Assembly: GCF_014656075.1 (NCBI RefSeq)
Contig: NZ_BNBS01000037.1
Coordinates: 1 to 64,000 of the forward strand
DNA length: 64,000 nucleotides
Direction of reading: 5' to 3'
Source: Streptomyces hydrogenans
GTDB taxonomy: Bacteria > Actinomycetota > Actinomycetes > Streptomycetales > Streptomycetaceae
The notes under the pieces are model-generated. The model made no database searches. It was not told the DNA's origin and saw nothing but the letters and a program-made list of their open reading frames with translations. Of the stretch, positions 34,062-43,191 are shown one piece after another (the stretch's first letter is position 1; the number at the start of each line of letters is the position of its first letter). A program made the position numbers and the translations under genes.

Positions 34062-36431
34062 CTACTCCGTCCGGAGGGCCGTGGCGGTCCTGGTCCCTGC
34101 CGCCCAGCCGGCCGGCAGGAGGGCGCCCAGGCCGGCGATGACCAGTCCGCCGAAGGCCAGCGGCACCACCTCCGCCGGGTGGTAGACGGCGAGCACGGAA
34201 CCGGGGAACCGGAGCCCCGCGCCCTCGCCCATCGTCGGCACCACCCAGCCGTGCAGCAGCATCCCCAGCGGCACCCCGGCGGCGCCCGCGACCAGTCCGG
34301 TCACGGCCACGGAGGTGAGGACCGTCGCGAGGGTCTGGCGCGGGGTCATGCCGAGCGCCTTGTGCACCCCGATCTCCCGGACCCGCTCCCGGGTGTCGAG
34401 CAGCACGCCGTTGAGGACGCCGAGCGCGGCGACGGCCACGAGCATCAGGGTGAGGCTCACCGAGAGCGCGTTGAGCGTCAGCACCATGTCGCTTCCCCCG
34501 CCCGACCCGCCGGCCCGCGCGGCGACGCCCCACTGCGCCAGCCTCCCGTTCAGTTCCCCGACGTACGCGGACACGTCCGTGCCGGGCCGCACCGCGATGT
34601 GATGGCTCGACTCCGAGAGGTCGGGGCGCGCCGCCGCGAGCGTCGAGGCGTCGGTGAAGACCTGCCTCCCGTCGTTGCGGGGGTCGAGCACCTCGCCGAC
34701 GATCCGGACCGTGACCGGCGCGGCCGGTACGTTCACGGTGACGGTGTCGCCGAGCCGCGTGCCCGTCGCGGCCAGGAAGGGCGTCGGCACCACCGCTTCG
34801 CCGGGCCGCTCGATCCAGCGGCCCGCGACCATCGCGTAGCCGCCCCAGGAGGCGTCGCCGGTGAAGGCGACGACGTCGACGATGCCGCTCACCCCCGCCA
34901 CGGTCGCCCGCAGCTTCGCGGCGGCGTAGTGCCGCGCCGTGCCGGCGGTGGACTCGACGGCCCCGGCGACCAGCGCCGGGTCGACCCTCGGAGGCCCGTC
35001 GGAGCGCGCCCCGCCGGGACCGGGGCCCGGCCGGGGCCCGGGCACGACGACATCGGCCGCGTCATGGGCCCGGGCCTCCATCACCCGGCCGAGCGACCCG
35101 GCCATCCCCACCGTGAAGGTGACGGCCACGGTGCCGAACAGGACCGCCGTGCCCATGGCCAGCGCCCGGGCGGGCCGCGCGAACGGCCGGGCCAGGCCCA
35201 GCGCGACCGGCTGCGGCAACGGCAGCCGACCGACCGCCCGCGCCGCCCGCCGCGGCCGCCCCGCCGGGGCGGCGCGCCCGACGGCGAGGGCGTCGACGGT
35301 CCGCAGCCGGCCGGCCCGCCAGGCACTCGCCCACGCCGTCACGGCCACCAGCCCGAGGACCCCGGCGACCACCACCCCGTCGACCCAGGGCGCCACGCCG
35401 AGCGACGAGGTGCCGTACGCCTCCCCGGCCTCGGCCAGGATCGGCACGGCGAGCAGATGGCCGGTGAGCACGCCCAGCGCCGTTCCGGCTGCCGCCGGCA
35501 CCAGCGCCTGCCCCATGTACGCCCGCACGACCTGCCCCGGGGTGAAGCCGACGGCCTTCAGGACGCCGATGCGGCGCGTGGCCGTGCCGACGGCGGACGC
35601 CACCACGTTCCCGACGACGAGCACGGACATCACCAGGCCCAGCGCGCCGAACGCGACGAGGAACGGCACGTAGACGGAGGTGTCGCGCGCGACGGACTCC
35701 CGCACGGTCAGCCACGACTGCCGCCCGAGGACCGCGCCCCGGGGCAGCCCGGCCGTCACGGACGCGACGCCCGAGGAGACCTGGGCGGCCGTGGCCGCCT
35801 CGGTGAAGCGGTACAGCATCTGATAGCCCCCGCTGCCGTCCCCCTCGCCGTCGTCGCCGGGGGCGGTGAGCGCGGGCATCTGGGACGGCACCACCCAGGC
35901 GTCGGCGGTGTCCGTGACCGAGCGCGCCACCCCGACCACCGTCAGGGCGGGGCCGCCGGGCAGGTCGGGGAAGGCGATCGACGCGCCCAGGACCGGTGGG
36001 ATCGGGGAGCCGGCGGCCAGGGCGATCTCGCCCGGACGCGCCGGCCACCGCCCGTCGACCAGCTCCACCTCGTCCACGGCGCGGCCCGGGTCGCCCCGCC
36101 TGACCAGGGTCATCGGCCACCCGGAGCCGGGTCCGTCCGACCGCGGCACGACCGGCGCCGTGCGGAACGGGCCGGCCGCCCCGCTCACCCCGTCGGCGCG
36201 CCCGGACGCCGCCAGCCGCCCGGCCTCCACCCTCCCCGCGTCGAACCGCACCGACAGGTGCGCGCCGCGCTGCCGGGCGAAGGCGTCGTCGAAGGGCGCG
36301 GCCGACACCACCAGGAGCGAGCCGCCGAGGACGGACGCGGCCACCGCGATCAGCGCGGCCAGCGCGATCACCAGGGTCTGCACCCGGCGTCCGCGCACCC
36401 CCGAACGCACCACCGAGCCGAGCGCGCTCAT
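34062..36431 (-). CDS. FtsX/MacB-type ABC permease
   Basis: A 789-residue membrane protein with a helix near residue 20-45, a large extracytoplasmic loop, two FtsX permease cores (about 255-375 and 655-785, with VVGNVVASAVGTATRRIGVLKAVGF and GVLNGVLLDTRERVREIGVHKALGMT), and a second loop between. FtsX-type exporters use mechanical coupling rather than translocation through a pore. It overlaps the ATP-binding gene by ATGA, so the pair is one transporter. Likely roles are lipoprotein, peptide or antibiotic handling; the substrate is unknown. Confidence 0.92.
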   Translation of the reverse strand: MSALGSVVRSGVRGRRVQTLVIALAALIAVAASVLGGSLLVVSAAPFDDAFARQRGAHLSVRFDAGRVEAGRLAASGRADGVSGAAGPFRTAPVVPRSDGPGSGWPMTLVRRGDPGRAVDEVELVDGRWPARPGEIALAAGSPIPPVLGASIAFPDLPGGPALTVVGVARSVTDTADAWVVPSQMPALTAPGDDGEGDGSGGYQMLYRFTEAATAAQVSSGVASVTAGLPRGAVLGRQSWLTVRESVARDTSVYVPFLVAFGALGLVMSVLVVGNVVASAVGTATRRIGVLKAVGFTPGQVVRAYMGQALVPAAAGTALGVLTGHLLAVPILAEAGEAYGTSSLGVAPWVDGVVVAGVLGLVAVTAWASAWRAGRLRTVDALAVGRAAPAGRPRRAARAVGRLPLPQPVALGLARPFARPARALAMGTAVLFGTVAVTFTVGMAGSLGRVMEARAHDAADVVVPGPRPGPGPGGARSDGPPRVDPALVAGAVESTAGTARHYAAAKLRATVAGVSGIVDVVAFTGDASWGGYAMVAGRWIERPGEAVVPTPFLAATGTRLGDTVTVNVPAAPVTVRIVGEVLDPRNDGRQVFTDASTLAAARPDLSESSHHIAVRPGTDVSAYVGELNGRLAQWGVAARAGGSGGGSDMVLTLNALSVSLTLMLVAVAALGVLNGVLLDTRERVREIGVHKALGMTPRQTLATVLTSVAVTGLVAGAAGVPLGMLLHGWVVPTMGEGAGLRFPGSVLAVYHPAEVVPLAFGGLVIAGLGALLPAGWAAGTRTATALRTE

Positions 36432-37159
36432 CGGACGGCCTCCGGCGCGCCGAGCGACCCGGGCTCCGCGCCGGCGGCCCGGGACGGGCCGTCCTCGACG
36501 ATCCGGCCGTCGGCGATCCGGACCGTGCGGTCCGTGCAGGACCGGGCCAGGGCCGGATCGTGGGTGACCACGACGACGGTCTGCCCCTCCGCGTGGAGCT
36601 CGGAGAGCAGCCGGCTCACGTCCTGCCCGGCGGCCGTGTCCAGGGCCCCCGTCGGCTCGTCGGCCAGGAGCAGCGCCGGCCGGTTCATCAACGCCCGGGC
36701 CACCGCCACCCGCTGCCGCTCGCCGCCGGACAGCCGCCCCGGGAGGGCGCCGCCGTGCCGGCCGATGCCCAGCAGCTCCAGGAGCTCCGTCGCCCGCCGC
36801 CGGGCCGCGCCGCGCGCGGCACCCGCCAGGCGCGCGGGCAGGACCACGTTGTCGAGGACGGTCAGGTCGTCGAGCAGGTGGAAGAACTGGAAGACCATGC
36901 CGACCTTCGCCCGCCGGTAGAGCGCCGATCCGGCCTCGCCCAGGCGGTCCACCCGCACCCCGTCCACGGTGACGGTCCCCTCGTCGGGCCGGTCCAGACC
37001 CGCGATCAGGTGGAGCAGCGTCGACTTGCCGCTGCCCGAGGGGCCGACGACCGCGACGGCCTCACCCCGCCGCACGGTCAGCGACACCCGGTCCAGGGCG
37101 GGCGGCCCGCCGTCGTGGCGACGGCTCACCTCGGACAGGTCGATCACGGGCTCGGTCAT
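36428..37159 (-). CDS. ABC transporter ATP-binding protein (MacB/LolD type)
   Basis: A 243-residue ATPase with Walker A GPSGSGKST (about 39-47), a Q-loop VFQFFHLL, signature LSGGERQRVAVARAL (about 143-157), Walker B LLLADEPTGALD (about 164-175) and a switch His in VVVVTHD. The ATG at 37159 has an AGGAG upstream; a longer frame to 37198 lacks support. The TGALD variant is typical of the LolD/MacB family. It works with the overlapping FtsX permease and is divergent from a two-component system that probably controls it. Confidence 0.95.
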   Translation of the reverse strand: MTEPVIDLSEVSRRHDGGPPALDRVSLTVRRGEAVAVVGPSGSGKSTLLHLIAGLDRPDEGTVTVDGVRVDRLGEAGSALYRRAKVGMVFQFFHLLDDLTVLDNVVLPARLAGAARGAARRRATELLELLGIGRHGGALPGRLSGGERQRVAVARALMNRPALLLADEPTGALDTAAGQDVSRLLSELHAEGQTVVVVTHDPALARSCTDRTVRIADGRIVEDGPSRAAGAEPGSLGAPEAVR

Positions 37160-37372
37160 GGGACGACTCCTCGGATACGCGCGATGGGCTCCGTGCACGC
37201 TAGGAGCGGGCCCGTCCCGTCCGCGTCGGCCGCCCGGACCCCCTGACGTACCGCGCCGGGACCAGCCCGCCGGACGTCATCCCCGCGATGTAGGCGAGCG
37301 GTGTACGCCGCGCGCGGAAAGCGGCCGCGGAGGCGGACTCCCCGGCGACACGGCGACCGCGACAATGAACCG

Positions 37373-38671
37373 GTGACGGATCCACGGACAGCACCGGAAC
37401 GCCTGCGGGAGGCCGCCCGCGGGGCGCTGCGCGACCTCTGGCGCCCGAGCGGCCCTCCGCCCCGGCCCACCCCGCGCGCCTGGCGGTTCGACGTGCTCCT
37501 CGCGCTGTTCCTCGGCGCCGTGACCGTCTACTACGGCATCGACAACGTCGGCGTCGTCATGGTGCGAGAGATCGCCCCCGGCATGGAGCGCGTGATCGTG
37601 CGGCGCCCCTCGGGAGCCGGCGGACTGGCCCTCATGGTGACGCTCGCGGCCCTCGCCTCCGGCGCGCTCGCGCTGCGCCGCCGCCACCCCCTCGCCGTGC
37701 TCTGCGTGGTGACCGCCGCGACCCTGGCCACGCCGCAGAGCGTGCTGCGGCTGACCTTCTACGCCTTCGTCATCGCCGTCTACAGCGCCGCCGTGTACAG
37801 CCCCTACCGGGTGGCGACGCTGGTCGCGCTGCCGGTCGCGGTCGCCCTCGTCGGCACCTCGGGGAACGCGACGACGCCCATCGTCCCCAACGAGTACATC
37901 GCCCTGCTGATCCTGGCGCCGATGGCGGTGGCGGCGGTCGGCCTGCGCACCTGGAAGCTCCGGACGGACGAGGGCCGCGCCCGGCTCACCGCCCTGGAGC
38001 GCGAACAGGCGGAGGCGCTGCGCCGGGCCGTCGAGCACGAGCGGGCCCGGATCGCCCGCGAACTGCACGACGTCGTCACCCACAACGTCAGCGTGATGAT
38101 CATCCAGGCGGGGGCCGCCCGCACCGTCATGCGGACCTCCCCGGAACAGGCCGGCGAGGCCCTGCTGGCCGTCGAGGCCGGCGGCCGGGCGGCCATGACC
38201 GAACTGCGGCACGTCATGGGCCTGCTCACCATGGCGGACGACGACCCCGACGACGCGGAGCCGGACGCGCACCCGGAGCTGTCGCCCCAGCCCGGCCTGG
38301 ACCAGCTGGAGGCGCTCGTCGGCCGGGTCCGGGACGCCGGGCTGCCCGTCGCCCTGACGGTGACCGGCCCGCCGCGCCCCCTGCCGCCGGGGCTCGAACT
38401 CGCCGCGTACCGCGTGGTGCAGGAGGCCCTGACCAACACCGTCAAGCACGCGGCCGGTGCCACCGCCGCCGTGACGGTCGAGTACCGCCCCGAGCGGCTC
38501 CGCGTCGAGGTCACCGACACCGGCGGCCGGCCGGCGGCGGGGACCGGCAGCGGCCGGGGGCTCATCGGCCTGCGCGAACGCCTCGCCGTCCACGACGGCA
38601 CCCTGCACGCGGGCCGGCGCCTGACCGGCGGCTACCGTGTGGAGGCCCTGATCCCCCTGGAGACGTCTTGA
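37373..38671 (+). CDS. NarL-class sensor histidine kinase
   Basis: A 432-residue HisKA_3 kinase. After a cytoplasmic N-terminus it has four to six membrane helices (about 45-200), then the dimerisation box ELHDVVTHNVSVM with phospho-acceptor His232, and an HATPase_c domain ending in GRGLIGLRERL. GTG at 37373 is the best start; no strong ribosome-binding site is seen. It overlaps the response regulator gene (TTGA). The divergent ABC exporter suggests sensing of an antibiotic or envelope stress, as in many Streptomyces Bce/MacB-like sets; this is inference. Confidence 0.93.
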   Translation: MTDPRTAPERLREAARGALRDLWRPSGPPPRPTPRAWRFDVLLALFLGAVTVYYGIDNVGVVMVREIAPGMERVIVRRPSGAGGLALMVTLAALASGALALRRRHPLAVLCVVTAATLATPQSVLRLTFYAFVIAVYSAAVYSPYRVATLVALPVAVALVGTSGNATTPIVPNEYIALLILAPMAVAAVGLRTWKLRTDEGRARLTALEREQAEALRRAVEHERARIARELHDVVTHNVSVMIIQAGAARTVMRTSPEQAGEALLAVEAGGRAAMTELRHVMGLLTMADDDPDDAEPDAHPELSPQPGLDQLEALVGRVRDAGLPVALTVTGPPRPLPPGLELAAYRVVQEALTNTVKHAAGATAAVTVEYRPERLRVEVTDTGGRPAAGTGSGRGLIGLRERLAVHDGTLHAGRRLTGGYRVEALIPLETS

Positions 38672-39360
38672 CCCCGCCGCCGCGTGTGCTCCTCGCCGAC
38701 GACCAGACCCTGGTCCGCACCGGATTCCGTCTGATCCTCGGCGCGGACGGCATCGACGTCGTCGCCGAGGCGACCAACGGCGCGGAGGCGGTCGCCGCCG
38801 TCCGCCGCACCCGTCCCGACGTCGTCCTCATGGACGTGCGGATGCCCGAGATGGACGGCCTGGAGGCCACCCGCCGGATCCTCACCGGCGTCCCCGACGC
38901 GCCCCGCGTCATCATCCTGACCACCTTCGACCTCGACCGGTACGTCTACGCCGCCCTCTCCGCCGGAGCCAGCGGCTTCCTCCTCAAGGACGTCACCCCC
39001 GAGCAGCTGACCGCGGCCGTCCGCACCGTCCGCACCGGCGACGCCCTCCTCGCCCCCGCCATCACCCGCCGCCTCGTCCAGCGCTTCACCCGCCGCGGCG
39101 GCGACGCCGACGCCCTCCACCGCGACCTCGCCGCCCTCACCCCCCGGGAGGTGGAGGTCCTCACCCTCCTCGCGCGCGGACTGAGCAACGCCGAACTCGC
39201 CGCCCGCCTCCACCTGGCCGAGGCCACCGTCAAGACCCACGTCGCCCGCATCCTCGCCAAACTGAGCCTCCGGGACCGGGTCCAGGCCGTCATCGTCGCC
39301 TACGAGACGGGCCTGGTGAGCACGGGTACTCCGGAGGAGCGGACCGAGGACCGGTCCTGA
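38668..39360 (+). CDS. NarL/FixJ response regulator
   Basis: A 230-residue regulator with a complete receiver (DDQ at 10-12, phospho-Asp56 in VVLMDVRMPEMDG, Lys in LLKDV) and a C-terminal LuxR HTH (LTPREVEVLTLLARGLSNAELAARLHLAEATVKTHVARIL). Start is TTG at 38668 with GGAG upstream, overlapping the kinase stop. Cognate to the kinase; likely targets are its own operon and the divergent ABC transporter. Confidence 0.95.
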   Translation: MTPPPRVLLADDQTLVRTGFRLILGADGIDVVAEATNGAEAVAAVRRTRPDVVLMDVRMPEMDGLEATRRILTGVPDAPRVIILTTFDLDRYVYAALSAGASGFLLKDVTPEQLTAAVRTVRTGDALLAPAITRRLVQRFTRRGGDADALHRDLAALTPREVEVLTLLARGLSNAELAARLHLAEATVKTHVARILAKLSLRDRVQAVIVAYETGLVSTGTPEERTEDRS

Positions 39361-39414
39361 CCCGGGCCGCCCGCGCGGTGGCTAGGGTGGCCGGGGAGGG
39401 GGAGGTGCGTGCAG

Positions 39415-40080
39415 ATGGCCGGTACGGAAGCGGGTCCGGGGCGCGGGGTGTTGCCCGGGCCGGTGCGGGGACGGCTCGGGGCGGTGGCGGCGCTGGCCGC
39501 GCTCGTGGTCGCGGGGCTCGGGGTCCTGTACGGCGGGGACAGCGGACCGGGGAGGGTCGACGCGCGGGTCCGGGCGCTGCTGGGCGGGGTGGGGGCGTCC
39601 TGGCGGGCCTTCGCCGAGGCCGTGGACTTCCTGGGGGAGCCGGTGGGTGCGGCGGCGCTCGTCCTGGGCACGGTGACGGGGTGTCTGCTGCTGCGGCGGC
39701 CCCGCGCGGCGGTGCTCGTGGTGGCCGGGGCCGGTACGGCCGTCGTGGCGACCACGGTGCTCAAGTCCGTGGTGGGGCGGACCATCCACGGCGGGTACCT
39801 CGCCTTCCCGAGCGGGCACACCGCCTTCCTCACCGCGTACGCGCTCGTGACGGCGCTGCTCGTGACCGGCCGGCTCGGCCTCGGGCGGACGGCCGGCCCG
39901 TCCCTCGTGCTCGCCGCCGGGACGGCCGCCGGCGCCGTCATGGGCTGGGCCCAGATCGTGCTGGACGCGCACTACCCGACCGACGTCCTCGGCGGATGGT
40001 TCACCGCGCTGGCGGTGGTGCCGGCGACCGCGTGGCTGGTCGACCGCGTCGCCGACACCGCGCGCCTGGACGGACGCTGA
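39415..40080 (+). CDS. PAP2-family phosphatase
   Basis: A 221-residue membrane protein with five to six helices and the three PAP2 signature blocks: a Lys-Arg pair in KSVVGR, PSGHT (about 137-141), and the AHYPTDVLGG motif near residue 187. These enzymes dephosphorylate lipid phosphates such as phosphatidic acid or undecaprenyl pyrophosphate. The ATG at 39415 is chosen because the GGAGG site at 39401-39405 is at better spacing than to GTG 39409. It ends 12 bp before the convergent aminotransferase gene. Confidence 0.9.
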   Translation: MAGTEAGPGRGVLPGPVRGRLGAVAALAALVVAGLGVLYGGDSGPGRVDARVRALLGGVGASWRAFAEAVDFLGEPVGAAALVLGTVTGCLLLRRPRAAVLVVAGAGTAVVATTVLKSVVGRTIHGGYLAFPSGHTAFLTAYALVTALLVTGRLGLGRTAGPSLVLAAGTAAGAVMGWAQIVLDAHYPTDVLGGWFTALAVVPATAWLVDRVADTARLDGR

Positions 40081-40092
40081 CGGGGCGTCGCC

Positions 40093-41418
40093 TCAGGCCC
40101 GGGGCCGGAAGACCGGCTTCACCGGCCGGCCCGTCAGCCAGGCGGCCGGGTCGGCCTCGTCCAGCGCCTTCCGGTAGACCGCGCACGCCCCGGCCACCAC
40201 GTCGACGGTCCGGTCGACGTCCTCCTCGGTGAGCGCGCCGCTCACCACGAACGACGGGGCGAGGACCCCGCCCGCGAGGAGCCGGTGCAGGAAGAGGGTC
40301 CGGTACTCCTGCGACGGCCGCCCCGCACCGTCCAGCGTGGCGAAGACCAGGTTGCTGGGCCGGCCCCGGACGACGACGTGGTCGGCGACGCCCATGGACG
40401 CCGCCGCCGCGCGGACCCCCGCGGCCAGCCGCTCGCCGAGGGCGTGCAGCCGCGCGGTGACGCCCTCCTCGACGTAGGTCCGCTGCACGGCCATGGCGGC
40501 GGCCAGCGCGTGCGTCTCCGCGCCGTGCGTGGTGGACAGCAGGAAGACGCGGTCGCCGGAGTGGCGCAGCCCGCCCCGCTCCATCAGTGCGCGCCGTCCT
40601 GCCAGCGCGGAGACGGCGAAGCCGTTGCCCAGCGCCTTGCCGAAGGTGGAGAGGTCGGGGACGACCCCGTACAGGCCCTGGGCCCCCGCCTCGGACCAGC
40701 GGAAGCCCGTGATCATCTCGTCGAAGACGAGGACGCACCCGTGCCTGTCCGCGAGTTCGCGCAGCCCGGCGAGATAGCCGGGCGGCGGCTCGGAGTGGGT
40801 GGCGGGTTCGAGGATCAGGCAGGCGATCTCGTCCGGGTGCCGGGCGAGCAGCTCCTCGGTGGCGGCCAGGTCGCCGTACGGGAAGGTCACGGTGAGGTCG
40901 GTGGTGGCGGCCGGGATGCCCGCCGCCATCGGGGTGGTGCCGATGAACCAGTCGTCGACCGAGAAGAACGGGTGGTCGGCGCAGAGCGCCACCAGCGGGC
41001 GTCCGGTGGCGGCGCGGGCGAGGCGCACCGCGGCGGTGGTGGCGTCGGAGCCGTTCTTGGCGAACTTCACCATCTCCGCCGTCGGCACCGTGGCCAGGAA
41101 GGTCTCCGCCGCCTCGATCTCGCGGACGGACGGGCGGACGAAGTTGCTGCCGCGGTCGAGCTCCCGCCGCACCGCCTCGACCACGCGCGGGTGGGCGTGG
41201 CCGAGACTGACCGACCGCAGCCCGGAGCCGTACTCGATGTAGCGGTTGCCGTCGACGTCCCACACGTGGGCGCCCCGGCCGTGGCTGATGACCGGGGCGA
41301 GGTCCTCCGGGTACTGGTCGTCGCCCTTGGCGTAGGTGTGCGCGCCCCCGGGGATCAGGGCGTGCAGACGTTCGTTGGCCGCGCGCGACCGGGGGAGCGC
41401 GAACTCTTCGGTGCTCAT
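40093..41418 (-). CDS. Class III PLP aminotransferase (GSA-aminomutase-like) of the EPS operon
   Basis: A 441-residue PLP enzyme of the glutamate-1-semialdehyde aminomutase-like class: FDEMITGFR (Asp233) and Schiff-base Lys261 in STFGKALGNGF. It is not HemL itself: its place at the end of a nucleotide-sugar module points to amino-sugar or acyl-substituent synthesis. It ends the long minus-strand operon; the next gene beyond is convergent. The ATG at 41418 is 7 bp after the RmlC gene. Substrate unknown. Confidence 0.85.
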   Translation of the reverse strand: MSTEEFALPRSRAANERLHALIPGGAHTYAKGDDQYPEDLAPVISHGRGAHVWDVDGNRYIEYGSGLRSVSLGHAHPRVVEAVRRELDRGSNFVRPSVREIEAAETFLATVPTAEMVKFAKNGSDATTAAVRLARAATGRPLVALCADHPFFSVDDWFIGTTPMAAGIPAATTDLTVTFPYGDLAATEELLARHPDEIACLILEPATHSEPPPGYLAGLRELADRHGCVLVFDEMITGFRWSEAGAQGLYGVVPDLSTFGKALGNGFAVSALAGRRALMERGGLRHSGDRVFLLSTTHGAETHALAAAMAVQRTYVEEGVTARLHALGERLAAGVRAAAASMGVADHVVVRGRPSNLVFATLDGAGRPSQEYRTLFLHRLLAGGVLAPSFVVSGALTEEDVDRTVDVVAGACAVYRKALDEADPAAWLTGRPVKPVFRPRA

Positions 41419-41425
41419 GCCGGCC

Positions 41426-41977
41426 TCAGCCCTCCATCCGCTTCAGGGCCTCGGTCAGGCCGGGCGCCTCCCGGTCCCGGCGGGACACCGAGGTGACCGG
41501 CAGCGGCCAGGGGACGGCCAGTTCGGGGTCGTCGAAGGCGATCGTCACGTCCTCGGCCGGATCGTGCGGGCGGTCGATCCGGTACGAGGTGTCGGCGGTG
41601 TCGGTCAACGCCTGGAAGCCGTGCGCGCACCCCGCCGGGATGTAGAGGGTCGCCTGCGTCTCGCCGGACAGCTCGAAGAAGGCCCGGTTCCGGAAGGTCG
41701 GGGAGTCCGGCCGCAGGTCCACGACGACGTCGAAGACCCTGCCGTACGAGCAGCGCACCAGCTTGGCCTCGCCGGCGCCGGAGCGCAGGTGCAGTCCGCG
41801 CACCACGCCCCGCGCCGAGCGGGACAGGCTGTCCTGCACGAAGGCGTCCGGGTCGAGGCCCACCGAGCGGACGACGTCGGCGTCGAAGGTGCGGCAGAAG
41901 AAGCCGCGTTCGTCGGCGTGCGGCGTCGGCTCGAAGAGGACGGCGCCGTCGATCTCGGGGACTTCGGTCGCTTTCAT
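41426..41977 (-). CDS. rmlC: dTDP-4-dehydrorhamnose 3,5-epimerase-like (RmlC/cupin)
   Basis: A 183-residue cupin of the RmlC family: RGFFCRTF, the catalytic-His motif RGLHLR (His63), PAGCAHGFQ and SYRID (Tyr132) are all present. RmlC enzymes epimerise C3/C5 of NDP-4-keto-6-deoxysugars. No RmlA, RmlB or RmlD is encoded in the window, so it may serve another NDP-sugar or rely on genes elsewhere. Overlaps the pyruvyl transferase stop by ATGA. Confidence 0.87.
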   Translation of the reverse strand: MKATEVPEIDGAVLFEPTPHADERGFFCRTFDADVVRSVGLDPDAFVQDSLSRSARGVVRGLHLRSGAGEAKLVRCSYGRVFDVVVDLRPDSPTFRNRAFFELSGETQATLYIPAGCAHGFQALTDTADTSYRIDRPHDPAEDVTIAFDDPELAVPWPLPVTSVSRRDREAPGLTEALKRMEG

Positions 41978-43191
41978 GGGGTCTCCCGCGGGGTTGGGAC
42001 GTGGTCGGCGGCCGGGAACAGGGCCGCGGTCAGGGCGGTGAACTGCCGGTCGAGCAGCCGGGCGGCGTCCGCGTTGCGCCCGGTCAGGGTCCGCCGCAGC
42101 TCCGCCGCCCGCTTCTCCAGTTCCAGGAACTGGTCGAGCAGCCGGTCCGCGTCGACCTCCCGGGCCGGATGGCAGTAGGCGTCGAGCCCCATCCGGGCCA
42201 TGAGCGCGTCGCTCTTGGCCGCGTAGCTGAGCGCGAGCGTCGGCGTGCCGACCTTCAGCGCGCACACCAGGTTGTGGTAGCGGGTCGCCACCACGGTGTC
42301 GGCGGCGGCCATCTCCTCCATCAGCCCGGCCAGCGATGCCGCGTCGGCCGCGCTGACCAGTGGCGAGTCCACCGCGTCGAGGATCGCGGCGACCACGGGC
42401 GCGTCGCACGCGTCGCCGGTGACGAGCCGGACCCGCCGGCCGTCCGCCACCAGGGCGCGCACGAAGCGGGTCGTCCCGTCGAGGTAGCGGCGGTGGATCT
42501 CCTCGGCCCTGGCCCGGTCGTCGTCGCCGCCGTGGAAGGCCATGACGCCGACGCAGACCGTCCCCGGCGGCCCGGCGGGGGCGGGGGAGGGCGGCGTCGG
42601 CAGGGCGAAGGCGAGGTCGGGGTAGACCTCGTCGCGCGCGGTGTCCACGCCCATCGCCCGCAGCGCGTCACGGGACTGCTCGTCCCGGTACGACCGGTAC
42701 GCGGCGAGCCGCGCCGACCACCGCACCAGGGTCCGCGTCGCCCGGTTGCGGATCGGGGCGGCCCCCACCCCGACCAGCGCGACCCGGGTACGGGCCAGCC
42801 GGCCGCTCGCGCAGAGCAGGAGGAGGGCGTACGGGAAGCCCCACGGCCGCAGCGGCAGCGTGGCCTCCAGGACGCCCATGCCCGGCACGATCACCACGTC
42901 GTGCCGGCGCACCCACGCGGCGGTCCGGACGGCGTCCACCAGCTTGCCCAGGCCCTTCCCCGCGACCGCCCCGGCACGGGACGCGGTCCGGTACTCCCCG
43001 CGGTACCAGTGGAGCCGCGTCGCGGGGATGCCGTACCGGGCCGTGACCGCCTCGGGGCCGCCGCACAGCGCGTCGACGACCGCCTCGGGGTGCACGGCGC
43101 GCAGGTACCCGAGCACCGCCTCCAGGGAACCGTCGTTGCCGAGGTTGCCGGAGCCGAGCAGGCCGAACACCCCCACCCGGACCGCGCTCAC
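41974..43191 (-). CDS. Polysaccharide pyruvyl transferase family protein
   Basis: A 405-residue protein of the CsaB/WcaK pyruvyl transferase family: N-terminal GLLGSGNLGNDGSLEAVLGYL (residues 10-30), a central VGVGAAPIRN and a C-terminal ATRYHNLVCALKVGTPTLALSY (about 302-322) are signatures. These enzymes transfer pyruvate from PEP to form ketals on surface glycans. GTG at 43191 overlaps the glycosyltransferase stop. Suggests an acidic, pyruvylated polymer. Confidence 0.88.
   Translation of the reverse strand: MSAVRVGVFGLLGSGNLGNDGSLEAVLGYLRAVHPEAVVDALCGGPEAVTARYGIPATRLHWYRGEYRTASRAGAVAGKGLGKLVDAVRTAAWVRRHDVVIVPGMGVLEATLPLRPWGFPYALLLLCASGRLARTRVALVGVGAAPIRNRATRTLVRWSARLAAYRSYRDEQSRDALRAMGVDTARDEVYPDLAFALPTPPSPAPAGPPGTVCVGVMAFHGGDDDRARAEEIHRRYLDGTTRFVRALVADGRRVRLVTGDACDAPVVAAILDAVDSPLVSAADAASLAGLMEEMAAADTVVATRYHNLVCALKVGTPTLALSYAAKSDALMARMGLDAYCHPAREVDADRLLDQFLELEKRAAELRRTLTGRNADAARLLDRQFTALTAALFPAADHVPTPRETP

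Noticed and set aside
32814..36920. Open frame of more than 1300 codons opposite the FtsX-type permease and its neighbours
   Set aside because: Arg/Pro/His-rich shadow with no domain pattern; the opposite strand has clear ABC transporter and HdeD genes.
40093..41418. HemL (glutamate-1-semialdehyde aminomutase for haem synthesis)
   Set aside because: Only the family is shared; the gene sits inside an EPS sugar module, away from haem genes.
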